In this document: positions 32,729-42,030 of the stretch, in pieces
Numbering within the stretch: the first letter of the stretch is position 1
How the letters are laid out: every line of letters starts with the position of its first letter
Origin: Arcanobacterium wilhelmae
GTDB taxonomy: Bacteria > Actinomycetota > Actinomycetes > Actinomycetales > Actinomycetaceae
DNA length: 64,000 bases
NCBI RefSeq assembly: GCF_029632765.1
Contig: NZ_CP121247.1
Span: 1,488,001-1,552,000 of the forward strand
Reading direction: 5' to 3'
Program-made: the position numbers and the translations under genes
Notes under the pieces: model-generated
Seen by the model: the letters and a program-made list of their open reading frames with translations, nothing else
Database searches by the model: none
Told to the model about the DNA's origin: nothing

Positions 32729-34732
32729 TCACCACTTCATGAACGCGGCAATGACAGCCAGTACTTCCTCTCCATATCGCATGAGCTTGGTACTTCCAAT
32801 CCCTTTCACTGCCCCGAGCTCGGTGAGTGTGCGGGGTTTGATGATCGCAATGTCGCGGAGGGTGGTGTCGTGAAAGATCACGTACGGGGGACGTTGCGCT
32901 TCCGTGGCGGCGGTGGCGCGCCATTCACGAAGCTCCTCAAAGAGCGCCCGATCCTCAGGGGCGGCGTTCGCGAAATCCGCTTTCGCTTTCGCCACGCGCT
33001 TGCGCGAGGCGGAGGATTTTGATTCAGGTTTTGGCCAAAACGGTACGAGGAAACGCGAAACCTTGCGATTGGCACGGTTTCCATTGCCGAGCGCGTAGGA
33101 GATCATCAGCTCCTCCTTCGCTCGAGTAATTCCCACATACAGGAGGCGACGCTCCTCGGCGACCCCCTCATCACCTTGCGCGTGCGAAATGGGCATCAGC
33201 CCTTCACTCATGCCTGCGAGGAACACAACCTTCCACTCCAGACCCTTCGAAGCGTGCAACGACGAGAGTGTGACCGCCTCCTGGGTGGGCTCATTCGAGG
33301 CCGCCTTGCGTTCTTCGAGTTCCTCGACAAATTGGGCGATGGTTGCCTGCCGCTTTTCCCACATGTCCTCGCCAAGCAAGCGCAGCGACTCGAGGGAATC
33401 CCAGCGCTCACGCGCCGCCCCATGGGCCGCAGGAGGCTCCTTGCGCCACCCCATCTGATTCAGCGCGCCTTTCACGAGCTCGGGCAGCTCCATTCCACTA
33501 TGCCCTCCACTGGCTTCACCGCGAGCAATTGAACGGAGCACAACCATCGCCTCGAGCACTTCCCGACGCTGAAAAAACCGCGTTGTTCCGCGAACAGTGG
33601 CCGGAACTCCAGCAGCACTCAGCGCAGCTTCGAAGCGCTCAGACTGCGAGTTGGTACGGTACAGGATCGCCATGTCTGAATAATCGACGCCTTGTTGGTG
33701 CAACGAAATGATCCGGCCAGCGATCTCGTTGGCCTCTGCCTCATCATCGGCATATTCACGGTACTCGACAAGCCGCCCGGTGCCACCCATCGCGCGGAGG
33801 AACACTGCGCCTTCTGTATGGTTTTCACCGATCACCTCGTTCGCCAGATCCACGATCTGTGCCGTCGAACGGTAATCACGATTGAGAGTGACGGTGCGAG
33901 CCTTGGGGAATTCTTTCGAAAAGCTCGCCAGGTAATCCGCCTTCGCACCTGTGAACGAATAGATCGTCTGCGACACATCGCCGACCACGCAAATATCGCG
34001 GCGATCCCCGAGCCAGAGCTGAAGCAAACGGTGCTGCATGGGTGAGACGTCTTGGTACTCATCCACCACAAAATGCTTGTACTGGCGCCGAATCTGTGCA
34101 GCCACATCTTCCCTTGAGCTCATCAGGCCGATGAGGATGAGGATTGTGTCCTCGAAATCGATCACGCCGCGCTCGGCTTTCACGACCTCATAAGCACTAA
34201 TCAAGGCCGCCATATCCTGCCCGGTAAGATCGCCGGGGATCTCCCGGCGAGCTTCCAGCGCTCGCAACGCGTAATCCTCTGGCGCAATCAGGGAAACCTT
34301 CGACCATTCGAGCTCCGAGGCGAAATCCCTCACCGATACGCGATCTGTAGGGAAACCAAGCCTTTCAGCCGCCATCGCCACCAGCGGGGCCTTGTGCTCG
34401 CGGATCTCCGGCACCACTCCCCCGATCACCTGTGGCCAGAAGTAGCGAAGCTGGCTCAAGGCCGCGGAGTGGAACGTGCGGGTTTGCACATTCCCCGCCC
34501 CAAGATCGAGAAGGCGCGAGCGCATCTCCCCCGCAGCTTTATTCGTAAACGTGACAGCGAGAACATTGGTGGGCTGGTAGGCGCCAGTTTTCACCCCGTA
34601 TGCGATTCGATAGGTAATCGCACGGGTTTTCCCTGTTCCCGCACCTGCGAGCACGGCAAGCGGGCCGTGCAGATGCTGCGCAACCTCCCGCTGCTCGGGG
34701 TCGAGCGCCTCCAATAATTCTTCCGGATTCAC
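32729..34732 (-). CDS. uvrD2: ATP-dependent DNA helicase UvrD2 (SF1A, HRDC domain)
   Basis: GTG at 34732, with GGAGGAA upstream, gives 667 aa; the extra open frame upstream is not helicase-like. SF1 motifs run in order: Walker A GAGTGKT (about 30-36), TFTNKAAGEM, DEYQDVSPMQ (motif II), GDVSQTIYSF (motif III), LNRDYRS (motif IV), TLSSLHASKGLEW (motif V) and YVGITRAKEEL (motif VI). A C-terminal HRDC domain (about 590-667) is diagnostic for actinobacterial UvrD2, an essential 3'-5' helicase in mycobacteria. It is divergent from the mycoredoxin gene, as in M. tuberculosis (Rv3198c/Rv3198A). The intergenic 34733-34998 carries both promoters and no other gene. Confidence 0.95.
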   Translation of the reverse strand: MNPEELLEALDPEQREVAQHLHGPLAVLAGAGTGKTRAITYRIAYGVKTGAYQPTNVLAVTFTNKAAGEMRSRLLDLGAGNVQTRTFHSAALSQLRYFWPQVIGGVVPEIREHKAPLVAMAAERLGFPTDRVSVRDFASELEWSKVSLIAPEDYALRALEARREIPGDLTGQDMAALISAYEVVKAERGVIDFEDTILILIGLMSSREDVAAQIRRQYKHFVVDEYQDVSPMQHRLLQLWLGDRRDICVVGDVSQTIYSFTGAKADYLASFSKEFPKARTVTLNRDYRSTAQIVDLANEVIGENHTEGAVFLRAMGGTGRLVEYREYADDEAEANEIAGRIISLHQQGVDYSDMAILYRTNSQSERFEAALSAAGVPATVRGTTRFFQRREVLEAMVVLRSIARGEASGGHSGMELPELVKGALNQMGWRKEPPAAHGAARERWDSLESLRLLGEDMWEKRQATIAQFVEELEERKAASNEPTQEAVTLSSLHASKGLEWKVVFLAGMSEGLMPISHAQGDEGVAEERRLLYVGITRAKEELMISYALGNGNRANRKVSRFLVPFWPKPESKSSASRKRVAKAKADFANAAPEDRALFEELREWRATAATEAQRPPYVIFHDTTLRDIAIIKPRTLTELGAVKGIGSTKLMRYGEEVLAVIAAFMKW

Positions 34733-34986
34733 GTTCCTCCTTCGACGTGGAAAGTCTTTCACGGTTTGGCCCAGTTTGTTGATCCGGCCCACGCCAAGTT
34801 GTGGACGAGGAGTGCACGAGCGGACGTTGTTGAAAACTTTTCCCGACGACGCCGGCAGTGAGTTTTCCCTGTATTTGCGCCAGTTTCCGCGCAGATGAGA
34901 AGTAAAACTTCGCCGTCGCGCAGTCCCATTTTTATCACGCACGATCACAAAAAGCGAACAGATGTTCGAGAGATTTTTCTATCGGG

Positions 34987-35001
34987 TATCCTTGGTGCAT
35001 G
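34987..35001 (+). promoter_or_regulatory. Leaderless promoter/start of the mycoredoxin gene
   Basis: A -10 TATCCT (34987-34992) is followed after exactly 6 nt by ATG at 34999; no Shine-Dalgarno sequence is present. Confidence 0.6.
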
Positions 35002-35241
35002 GAGAAAGTAACGATGTACACCACCTCGTGGTGCGGATATTGCAAGAACCTCAAGAAACAGCTCGGCGCGAAGGGCATCGAGTATACGGAAGTGGATATC
35101 GAGGAGCATCCCGAAGCGGCCGAAACGGTGGCCGCGGTGAACGATGGCAACCATGTGGTTCCCACCGTTCAGTTCTGGGACGGCACTACGATGACCAACC
35201 CGAGTGCCGCCGAGGTCGAGGAAAAGCTCTCCGAGGCGTGA
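34999..35241 (+). CDS. mrx1: Mycoredoxin (glutaredoxin-like, CGYC)
   Basis: Protein of 80 aa with a glutaredoxin/thioredoxin fold. The active site is WCGYC (C12, C15) after the strand KVTMYTTS; the cis-proline segment is VVPTV and the C-terminal helix starts TNPSAAEVEEKL. Close correspondence to M. tuberculosis Mrx1 (Rv3198A), including its position divergent from uvrD2, supports mycoredoxin, which removes mycothiol from S-mycothiolated proteins. It implies, but does not prove, that the organism makes mycothiol. It is cytoplasmic. Confidence 0.92.
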   Translation: MEKVTMYTTSWCGYCKNLKKQLGAKGIEYTEVDIEEHPEAAETVAAVNDGNHVVPTVQFWDGTTMTNPSAAEVEEKLSEA

Positions 35242-35275
35242 AGCCTGGCTAAAGCGTGAAACTTCACTGAGGAAT

Positions 35276-35308
35276 GCCCTGCAATTTTCGTGTAACGAAT
35301 TGCAGGGC
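35276..35308 (+). terminator. Terminator between mycoredoxin and glgX
   Basis: An 11-bp stem GCCCTGCAATT/AATTGCAGGGC (35276-35286 with 35298-35308) has an 11-nt loop. Confidence 0.75.
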
Positions 35309-35332
35309 GCTCCACATTTGAGAGAATAGAGC

Positions 35333-37522
35333 GTGACTATTTCCGCATGGCGCTTCGTCGCCCGTGATTCCGAGTATTCCCTGCGCATTGCAGGCCGCCC
35401 TGTCCACCTGGGCGCCCGCCTAATGGAGAACGGCGCAGATTTCGCCGTCCTCGCCGGCCAGGCAACTCGTGTTGAGGTGTGTTTCCTCGATCTAACCTCC
35501 CCCTATGTCTCGGAGCGTCGATTCCGCCTGCACCGCGGAACATACGGGATCTGGAGCGGCCATGTTCCTGGAATCCGCGCCGGCCAAGCCTACGGATATC
35601 GCGTGTGGGGCAAATGGAAGCCGAACCTCGGGCAGAAACACAACCCTGCGAAGCTACTCCTTGATCCCTACGCGCGCGGAATTATCCAAGCGCCCACTCT
35701 CGATCCAGCGCTCTTCTCTCACGAAGTAAACGACGATCTCCATCCCATCGATGGCATGGTGGCAGATCAGCGAGATTCCGCACCCGTTGCCGCGATCGGC
35801 ATGGTGATGAACGAGCCTGAATCGGTCACGGATCGGCCAAACACTCCCTGGGATCAAACCGTGATCTATGAGGCTCACGTCGTCGGGCTCACCAAGCAGC
35901 TCGAGGGCATCCCCCAGGAACTGCGCGGAACATACGCGGGAGTTGCCCACCCCGTCACCATCAACTACCTGCGCTCCCTCGGCGTCACCGCCATCGAACT
36001 CCTGCCCATCCACGCAAAGATGAGCGAGCCGTTCTTGACCGAGCGTGGGCTGACAAACTACTGGGGCTATTCCACGCTGTCATACTTCTCCCCCGAACCG
36101 TCGTATGCGACGAAGGGGAACCAAGCTCTCGGCCCCGATGGCGTCCTTGCAGAGGTGCGAGGCATGGTTTCGCTCCTGCATAAGGCAGGCATCGAAGTGA
36201 TCTTGGACGTGGTGTACAACCACACCTGCGAAGCCGGCGCCGACGGCCCCACCGTCTCCTGGCGCGGCCTTGATAACTCCACCTACTACCGCCACGATTC
36301 GGCGCGCCCCGGAGTCCTCAAAGACACCACGGGCACCGGCAACTCCCTCGATTTCCGCCGCACCCACGTGGTGGGCATGACACTCGATTCTCTGCGCTAT
36401 TGGGTCGAGAAGGTCGGGATCGACGGCTTCCGTTTCGATCTCGCCGTCACCGGTGCCCGCCACGGCGACGCCTTCCTCTACAACCACCCGCTCTACGTGG
36501 CAATGGCAACAGATCCGATCCTCTCGCAGGTCAAGCTCATCAACGAGCCGTGGGATTTGGGCTACGACGGCTGGCGCACCGGTCAGTTCCCGCCACCCAC
36601 CGCCGATTGGAACGATCGCTTCCGCGATACGATGCGCCGGTATTGGGTCACCGAACCAGCAGCCATCGCCGGCGGGGGCTACGGCTCCGATGCCCGCGAT
36701 TTCGCAACCCGCATCTCCGGATCCGCGGATTTGTTCTCACACGGCCGCATCCCCGGCGGCCGCGGCCTGTACGCCTCGGTCAACTTCATCACGGCCCACG
36801 ACGGCTTCTCGATGTACGATCTCGTCTCTTACAACGCCAAACACAACGAGGCCAATGGTGAGGACGGTCGCGACGGCACCAACGACAACCACTCGTGGAA
36901 CCACGGAGCCGAGGGCCCGGCGTCGGCGGAAATCGAAGCCGCGCGCCGCAAAACGATCCGCAACCTCATGGCGATGCTGGCCTTCTCTGCGGGAACTCCG
37001 ATGCTCCGGGCTGGTGATGAGCGCCTCGATTCTCAAGGCGGAAACAACAACGCCTACTGCCAAGATAATGAAATCTCGTGGATCGATTGGGCCCCAAGCG
37101 AGGAGAAAAACAACATGGTCGAAACCGTGTCGTACCTTCTCTCACTGCGTCGCGATCACTCGGTACTGCGCCCACTGAAGTTCTTCACCGGCGCCCAAAC
37201 GGCCGGAGATTCACTCCCCGACGTCGTCTGGTACGACCGCCACGGAGACGAACTGACCGACCACAAGTGGTACAACCGCGAGGTTCGTACCCTCCTCATG
37301 CTTCGCAGCGGCGGCGGAAAAGACGCCGACGCCCTGCTTGTCCTCAACGGAAACCCGGAATCCAAACAGGTCGTGCTCCCCACCGGGCGCGGCACCGACT
37401 ACACACTGGTGTGGGATTCCACCTGGGCACGCCCCCGCGAACGAGGGGTAGCCTTGAAACCAGGAGATGAAACACTCGTTGCGCCAACCTCGATCCAGTT
37501 GTATCTGGCGAACCCGGCGTAA
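35333..37522 (+). CDS. glgX: Glycogen debranching enzyme GlgX (GH13_11)
   Basis: Protein of 729 aa. An N-terminal CBM48/isoamylase domain (about 10-130) is followed by a GH13 barrel. Conserved regions are DVVYNHT (region I), GFRFDLAVT with the nucleophile Asp near 370 (region II), INEPWD with the acid/base Glu near 404 (region III) and FITAHDGFSMYDLVSYN (region IV). GlgX hydrolyses alpha-1,6 branches left after phosphorylase action. The GTG at 35333 lacks a good Shine-Dalgarno sequence and has GAGAAT 5 nt upstream, close to the leaderless geometry seen elsewhere here. It is followed 17 bp later by trpS. Confidence 0.95.
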   Translation: MTISAWRFVARDSEYSLRIAGRPVHLGARLMENGADFAVLAGQATRVEVCFLDLTSPYVSERRFRLHRGTYGIWSGHVPGIRAGQAYGYRVWGKWKPNLGQKHNPAKLLLDPYARGIIQAPTLDPALFSHEVNDDLHPIDGMVADQRDSAPVAAIGMVMNEPESVTDRPNTPWDQTVIYEAHVVGLTKQLEGIPQELRGTYAGVAHPVTINYLRSLGVTAIELLPIHAKMSEPFLTERGLTNYWGYSTLSYFSPEPSYATKGNQALGPDGVLAEVRGMVSLLHKAGIEVILDVVYNHTCEAGADGPTVSWRGLDNSTYYRHDSARPGVLKDTTGTGNSLDFRRTHVVGMTLDSLRYWVEKVGIDGFRFDLAVTGARHGDAFLYNHPLYVAMATDPILSQVKLINEPWDLGYDGWRTGQFPPPTADWNDRFRDTMRRYWVTEPAAIAGGGYGSDARDFATRISGSADLFSHGRIPGGRGLYASVNFITAHDGFSMYDLVSYNAKHNEANGEDGRDGTNDNHSWNHGAEGPASAEIEAARRKTIRNLMAMLAFSAGTPMLRAGDERLDSQGGNNNAYCQDNEISWIDWAPSEEKNNMVETVSYLLSLRRDHSVLRPLKFFTGAQTAGDSLPDVVWYDRHGDELTDHKWYNREVRTLLMLRSGGGKDADALLVLNGNPESKQVVLPTGRGTDYTLVWDSTWARPRERGVALKPGDETLVAPTSIQLYLANPA

Positions 37523-37539
37523 CCCAAGGGAAGGAAATC

Positions 37540-38643
37540 ATGAGCGAATCTCACGCTGAAGAGGCCCTCGAGAACGCAACATCGGATGCGTCGCTTGAGC
37601 ATGCCCGCGCAGTGTCGAACAAGATCCAGGCAGCGATCGACGACGATCCGAGCCAGTTCCGCGTGCTCACCGGCGCGCGTCCCACCGGCCACCTCCACAT
37701 CGGCCACTATTTCGGCGCCCTGAAGAACTGGGTGAGCCTCCAGCAGCGCGGCGTGGAAACCTGGCTCCTGATTGCGGATTACCAGGTGATCACGGATCGC
37801 GATTCGGTGGGCCCGATGCGTGAGCGCGTGTACTCGCTCCTGACGGATTACCTTGCGGTCGGCATGGATCCGGAAGAGACCACGATCTTCGCCCATTCGC
37901 AGGTGCCCGAGCTCAACGAGCTCATGCTCCCGTTCCTCTCAATCGTCACGGATGCGGAGTTGCGCCGTAACCCCACAGTGAAGGCAGAGCTCGAGGCCAC
38001 CGATGGCCGCCCGATGTCCGGCCTTCTCCTCACCTACCCGGTGCACCAGGCTGCGGATATTCTTTTCGCCAAGGCGAACCTCGTGCCGGTGGGCAAGGAT
38101 CAGCTTCCGCACCTCGAGCAAGCGCGCGTGATCGCCGATCGTTTCGATCGTCGTTATGGCAAGAAGGGCGCAAAGCGCGTCTTCCCACGCCCGCAGGGGC
38201 TCTTGTCCGAGGCTGAGTCCGTGCTGGGTCTGGACGGCCAGAAAATGAGCAAGTCGCGCCACAACACGATCGAGCTTCGCATGAGCGAGGACGAAACTGC
38301 CAAGCTCGTGAAGAAGGCTGTGACCGATTCTGATCGCTTCATCACGTGGGATCCGGTTGGCCGCCCTGAGGTGTCCAACTTACTCCTCATCGCCGGCCTC
38401 GCAACCGGCCGCGATCCGCGCGAAATCGCCGAGGAGATCGGCAATGGTGGCGGCGGAACGCTCAAGAACTACGTCACCGAGGCGCTCAACGAGCACCTCG
38501 CCCCCGTTCGTGCGCGCCGCGCAGAGCTGGAGGCCGATCCGGCGTTCCTCGAGTCCGTCCTTCAGCGGGGCGTGGAGCGGGCACGCGAGCAGGCGGCCGC
38601 CACGCTCACAGAAGTCCACGAGGCTCTCGGAATGAGCTACTAA
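37540..38643 (+). CDS. trpS: Tryptophanyl-tRNA synthetase
   Basis: Protein of 367 aa, class I aminoacyl-tRNA synthetase charging tRNA-Trp. HIGH motif TGHLHIGHYFG lies at about 49-59 and KMSKS (GQKMSKS) near 236-240; both are intact. An N-terminal extension of about 38 mostly acidic residues precedes the catalytic core (FRVLTGARPTG). The start ATG follows AAGGAAATC. It is only 17 bp after glgX and may be co-transcribed with it, an unusual partner for a housekeeping synthetase. Confidence 0.96.
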   Translation: MSESHAEEALENATSDASLEHARAVSNKIQAAIDDDPSQFRVLTGARPTGHLHIGHYFGALKNWVSLQQRGVETWLLIADYQVITDRDSVGPMRERVYSLLTDYLAVGMDPEETTIFAHSQVPELNELMLPFLSIVTDAELRRNPTVKAELEATDGRPMSGLLLTYPVHQAADILFAKANLVPVGKDQLPHLEQARVIADRFDRRYGKKGAKRVFPRPQGLLSEAESVLGLDGQKMSKSRHNTIELRMSEDETAKLVKKAVTDSDRFITWDPVGRPEVSNLLLIAGLATGRDPREIAEEIGNGGGGTLKNYVTEALNEHLAPVRARRAELEADPAFLESVLQRGVERAREQAAATLTEVHEALGMSY

Positions 38644-38649
38644 CACACC

Positions 38650-38685
38650 GGGAGGGGAGATCGCATATCTGCGCTCTCCCCTCCC
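38650..38685 (+). terminator. Terminator after trpS
   Basis: A 16-bp stem with one mismatch (38650-38665 with 38670-38685), loop TATC, is followed by CGTTTCC. Confidence 0.82.
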
Positions 38686-38754
38686 CGTTTCCTGCAGGTC
38701 CACACACATTCGATTAGCGACGCCGGGGCTCCTCACCTTCCCCGTGTCCTTCAT

Positions 38755-38769
38755 TAAGGTGATGTCATG
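38755..38769 (+). promoter_or_regulatory. Leaderless promoter/start of the ABC permease gene
   Basis: A -10-like TAAGGT (38755-38760) is followed after exactly 6 nt by ATG at 38767; no Shine-Dalgarno sequence is seen. Confidence 0.55.
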
Positions 38770-39534
38770 ATCCGTTTTCTCACGCGCTACGCGCCCACGG
38801 TCGCGCTCGTCGGTGCACTCCTCGTTGCGTGGGAACTGTGGGTGCGCGTATTCGGCGGCCCGATCGCGCTTGTGTCTGCGCCGAGCGACATCGCGCTCGC
38901 CACCGTCCAAACGTGGGACACCCTCGGCGGGGCAACTTGGATCACCACAATCGAAGGCGTCACCGGTTTCCTCCTCGCGATTGCTCTCGGCGTACTCACG
39001 GGGATCACGCTCTACGCCTCGCCTATCGCCCGCCGCACACTCTTCCCCCTGCTCTCGGCAGCGCAAACCATGCCGCTCATCTCGATCGCGCCACTGTTCC
39101 TCATCTGGTTCGGGTTCGAAATCTCCGGCAAAATCGCCATTGTCACTATTTTCGCGATGTTCCCCATCGCTGTTCAGACGATCCGCGGCCTCGAGGCTGT
39201 GCCGCAGTTCTACTCAGACGTGGCACTGACCTCGGGGGCCACGCCTGCGTGGACCCTGTGGCACGTCAAGCTGCGTGTCGCCGCGCGGCAAATCTTCGGC
39301 GGGATCCGCGTCAGCTCAGCGTACGTGTTCGCGACGGCGGCGACGGCCGAATACTTGGGTGGCCGCGGCGGCCTCGGAATCTGGATCCAGGCGGCCTATA
39401 ACTCGTTCCGAACGCCACTCATTTTCTCCGCAACGTTCGTGATTATTGCGCTCACGGCCCTGCTCGTTGGCGCCGTGAACCTCACTGAACGTGCGCTGAT
39501 CGGCCCCGCCGACGACGACGATTTCGACAACTAG
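38767..39534 (+). CDS. NitT/TauT-family ABC transporter permease
   Basis: Protein of 255 aa with six membrane segments and a coupling loop near YSDVALTSGATPAWTLWHVKL, matching the SsuC/TauC/ThiX/RibX permease class. It is convergent with the NMT1-type binding protein and nucleoside hydrolase genes, which probably serve the same transport process. No cognate ATPase gene is present in the window. Substrate is unknown; pyrimidine, nucleoside or vitamin precursor are plausible by partner genes. A 6-bp inverted repeat CCACCG/CGGTGG follows the stop at 39545-39560. Confidence 0.85.
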   Translation: MIRFLTRYAPTVALVGALLVAWELWVRVFGGPIALVSAPSDIALATVQTWDTLGGATWITTIEGVTGFLLAIALGVLTGITLYASPIARRTLFPLLSAAQTMPLISIAPLFLIWFGFEISGKIAIVTIFAMFPIAVQTIRGLEAVPQFYSDVALTSGATPAWTLWHVKLRVAARQIFGGIRVSSAYVFATAATAEYLGGRGGLGIWIQAAYNSFRTPLIFSATFVIIALTALLVGAVNLTERALIGPADDDDFDN

Positions 39535-39595
39535 CGTCCCTTCCCCACCGACGCCGGTGGGCGGCTCACGCCCGCATCGTCGCGTTTGAGCAGTA

Positions 39596-40948
39596 TTAGG
39601 CGGCGCCGACCGCCGTCGCGACGGCAGAACATAAATCCTCCACGAACCGCCGCGAATCCACCTCAAGCGCAACATGCACATACCGCCCCGACGTCGGGAA
39701 GCCGGCACCCGCCGCGACGGTCCGCCCGCGTACGGCAGCACCGCGCGTTTCCAACTGGACCCGAAGGGGAAGCTCCTCGCAACGCACGTAGGTGGTGTCA
39801 AGAGCGCAGGCCACGGCGAGCGGGTCGTGGAGCGGCATCCCGCGGGCGAAAATCGGATCCGAAGCCGCGTTCGCACGGATCGAAAAGCGCGCAATCTCAG
39901 CGAAAAAGTCGCCTGCCGGCGTACCACGCCAGGATTCAACGGCGCTCGCGGGAAGCAGGCAACGGTGGGTCACGTCCAGGCCCACAACAGTCACATTGGC
40001 GGCCGAGGCGAAAACCGTGTCCGCTGCCTGCGGATCCTGGATCACGTTCGTTTCGCTCACGCCGTCCCAGCAGTTCCCGGGCTCGTCGAGCGCGCCCGCC
40101 ATCGACACCACCGACAGCCGCTCGAGTAGGTCCGGCCGGTGCCGCACAACCTGCGCCGCCGTAGTCAACGGACCGAGCGTAATCAGCTGAACCGGCCCGC
40201 GCTCGAGCGCACGGATCACTTCGCTAGCTCCAGCACTCAACGGCACGGTTTCGCCGTTCACGCCGCCGACTCGGGAGCTCGACGGCGTCGGCACACCCGG
40301 GTGAGCAGCCGCGGACATCTCGCCCGTCTGCCCGTCCGACGCCGTTGCCTCGCCCAATCGAGTGGCGAACAGTTGCGCCGCTTGGCCAGTCCCCACGAAC
40401 TCGCGAGCGCTCCCCCACGCGGGATTCGCATGCGGATCGCCGGGCACATAGCCGCCCACCGACAGGCACGGGTCCCGGGCAGCGAGCAACGCCACCCCCG
40501 CCTCAAGGTCTGCGGCCGGAACAATCCCGTTCGTCGAGGCGCCGCCGAATCGCACCGCGTCCACACCGCCTAAGCCGTTGACTCCGTGGAATATTGCGCA
40601 CCCGGCGTCGGGAATGAACGCGTTCGCCCACGATGGGCTGCTCGCGCCCGCGAACACGGGAACGTCTGTGCACCCCAGGAGGTCGAGCACGGCCCACGTG
40701 TTACGCTCCGATGTCGTCTGTGCAACGTTACCGTAGGAGGCGATCACTGCCAGGTCGGCGAAATCGGGCGCACCGGCGTCGGCAACTCCCGCACCGGCTC
40801 CGAGCCCGGTACCTGCGCCCGTGCGCTTTGCCCCGGCGCCCGGAACGCCCACCCCCGCGCTCAGCTGGCCCAGGAGGTAGGCGAGCGCGAGGGCGTCGTC
40901 GACGCCGGTGTCGACGTCGACGAACAGGGCCGGGCGCGCGTCGCTCAC
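39596..40948 (-). CDS. Inosine-uridine preferring nucleoside hydrolase family protein
   Basis: Protein of 450 aa, which would hydrolyse ribonucleosides to base and ribose. The Ca2+-binding signature VDVDTGVDDALAL is at 10-22 (D13, D17, D18). FASAANVTVVGLDVTHRCLL and MPLHDPLAVACALD correspond to later family motifs. The length exceeds the usual 310-350 aa because of Gly/Ala-rich insertions near 28-60 and about 200-240, which look like low-complexity expansions. The GTG start overlaps the binding-protein stop (GTGA, 4 bp), so the two are translationally coupled. Joint transcription with a solute-binding lipoprotein suggests processing of an imported nucleoside-like compound. Confidence 0.88.
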   Translation of the reverse strand: MSDARPALFVDVDTGVDDALALAYLLGQLSAGVGVPGAGAKRTGAGTGLGAGAGVADAGAPDFADLAVIASYGNVAQTTSERNTWAVLDLLGCTDVPVFAGASSPSWANAFIPDAGCAIFHGVNGLGGVDAVRFGGASTNGIVPAADLEAGVALLAARDPCLSVGGYVPGDPHANPAWGSAREFVGTGQAAQLFATRLGEATASDGQTGEMSAAAHPGVPTPSSSRVGGVNGETVPLSAGASEVIRALERGPVQLITLGPLTTAAQVVRHRPDLLERLSVVSMAGALDEPGNCWDGVSETNVIQDPQAADTVFASAANVTVVGLDVTHRCLLPASAVESWRGTPAGDFFAEIARFSIRANAASDPIFARGMPLHDPLAVACALDTTYVRCEELPLRVQLETRGAAVRGRTVAAGAGFPTSGRYVHVALEVDSRRFVEDLCSAVATAVGAA

Positions 40949-42030
40949 TTGAGGAACTGGTCCGTCGCCAACTCGCTCGCCTTCGGGGCCGTGCTCACCG
41001 GGTTGCCCTTCGCGTCCTGGTAGGTGCCGCCCGCCTTGGCGAGGAAATCGTAGTAGGCCTGCGCGCCGGCGACATCCGCGGTGCCGAGCGCGAACGAGCC
41101 GTCCGCGATCTTCGCCGGATCGCCCCAGAACTTGCCGTCCACAATGAATTTCATGGATGCTTTCGCGAGCGCCGGATCAACCTCCATGCCGTCCTTCTTC
41201 GCTTCGGCCACGAGGATCTCTCCGGCCTCATCCGGGTGGGCGTAGGCGTACTCGTAGCCGCGCTTGGTGGCCTGCGTGAACGCCTTAACGAACGCGGGAT
41301 CCTTCTTGGCCGTATCTGCCTTCGTGATCACACCGATCTCGTTCGGGTTTCCCGGAACGCCGTACTTTTCACCCTCGAAACAGTTGAGCTTTGGCCCCTT
41401 GAGCTGAGCTTCCACCCCTTCCCAGGTGGAGTAGAAGCCGCCGAAATCGGCCTTGCCGGCCTGGAGCACGTGGAACGTGGAGGTGCCCACGGTCACCGAA
41501 TCGAATTCGCCGCGCCCGCCGTCGCCTTGGATCATGCGCTTGACGATCGCGGAATCTTCATTCGCGCCGAACGTGGCGAAAACCTTGCCGTCGAGATCCT
41601 TCGGGCGCGTGATGGCCGCATTCGACGCGAGCGAGCACCAGATCGCGCTCGGGCGCTGCTGGACTTGCAACACTTGCGTCAGGTGTACGTCTTGGAGGGA
41701 AAGCGAGCCGATATTGGACATGTTGGACAGAGCGAAATCGGCCAGACCGTTGTTGACGGCCTGCTCTGCGCCGGCCTGGGCGACGGCGAGGATGCCCACG
41801 TCGAGGCCTTCTTCTGCGTAGAAGCCTTTGTTGCGGGCCACGTAGACGCCGATGTGGTTCGTGTCGGGTACCCACGAGAGCATGAAGTTCACTTTGCGTA
41901 GGTCCTGGGAGGTGGAGGCGGGAGCGCCAGAGGCGCCGGAGGAGGGAGCCGACGACGGGGCCGAGCATGCGGCCAGAGCGAGCGCGGACAGCGTGAGCGC
42001 GGCAAAAGTGCGCAGGGCAGAAGTTTTCAT
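40945..42030 (-). CDS. NMT1/THI5-like ABC substrate-binding lipoprotein
   Basis: Protein of 361 aa. A lipoprotein signal ends in LAAC (C22). The mature part matches NMT1/ThiY/SsuA-like periplasmic proteins (MLSWVPDTNHIGVYVARNKGFYAEEGLDV). The WVPDTNH-type opening is typical of pyrimidine or thiamine-precursor and riboflavin-class binding proteins rather than sulfonate ones. It is first in an operon with the nucleoside hydrolase; the permease is convergent on the other side. ATG at 42030 has GGGGATCGCA upstream. No TPP or FMN riboswitch consensus was found in its roughly 110-nt leader. Confidence 0.88.
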   Translation of the reverse strand: MKTSALRTFAALTLSALALAACSAPSSAPSSGASGAPASTSQDLRKVNFMLSWVPDTNHIGVYVARNKGFYAEEGLDVGILAVAQAGAEQAVNNGLADFALSNMSNIGSLSLQDVHLTQVLQVQQRPSAIWCSLASNAAITRPKDLDGKVFATFGANEDSAIVKRMIQGDGGRGEFDSVTVGTSTFHVLQAGKADFGGFYSTWEGVEAQLKGPKLNCFEGEKYGVPGNPNEIGVITKADTAKKDPAFVKAFTQATKRGYEYAYAHPDEAGEILVAEAKKDGMEVDPALAKASMKFIVDGKFWGDPAKIADGSFALGTADVAGAQAYYDFLAKAGGTYQDAKGNPVSTAPKASELATDQFLK

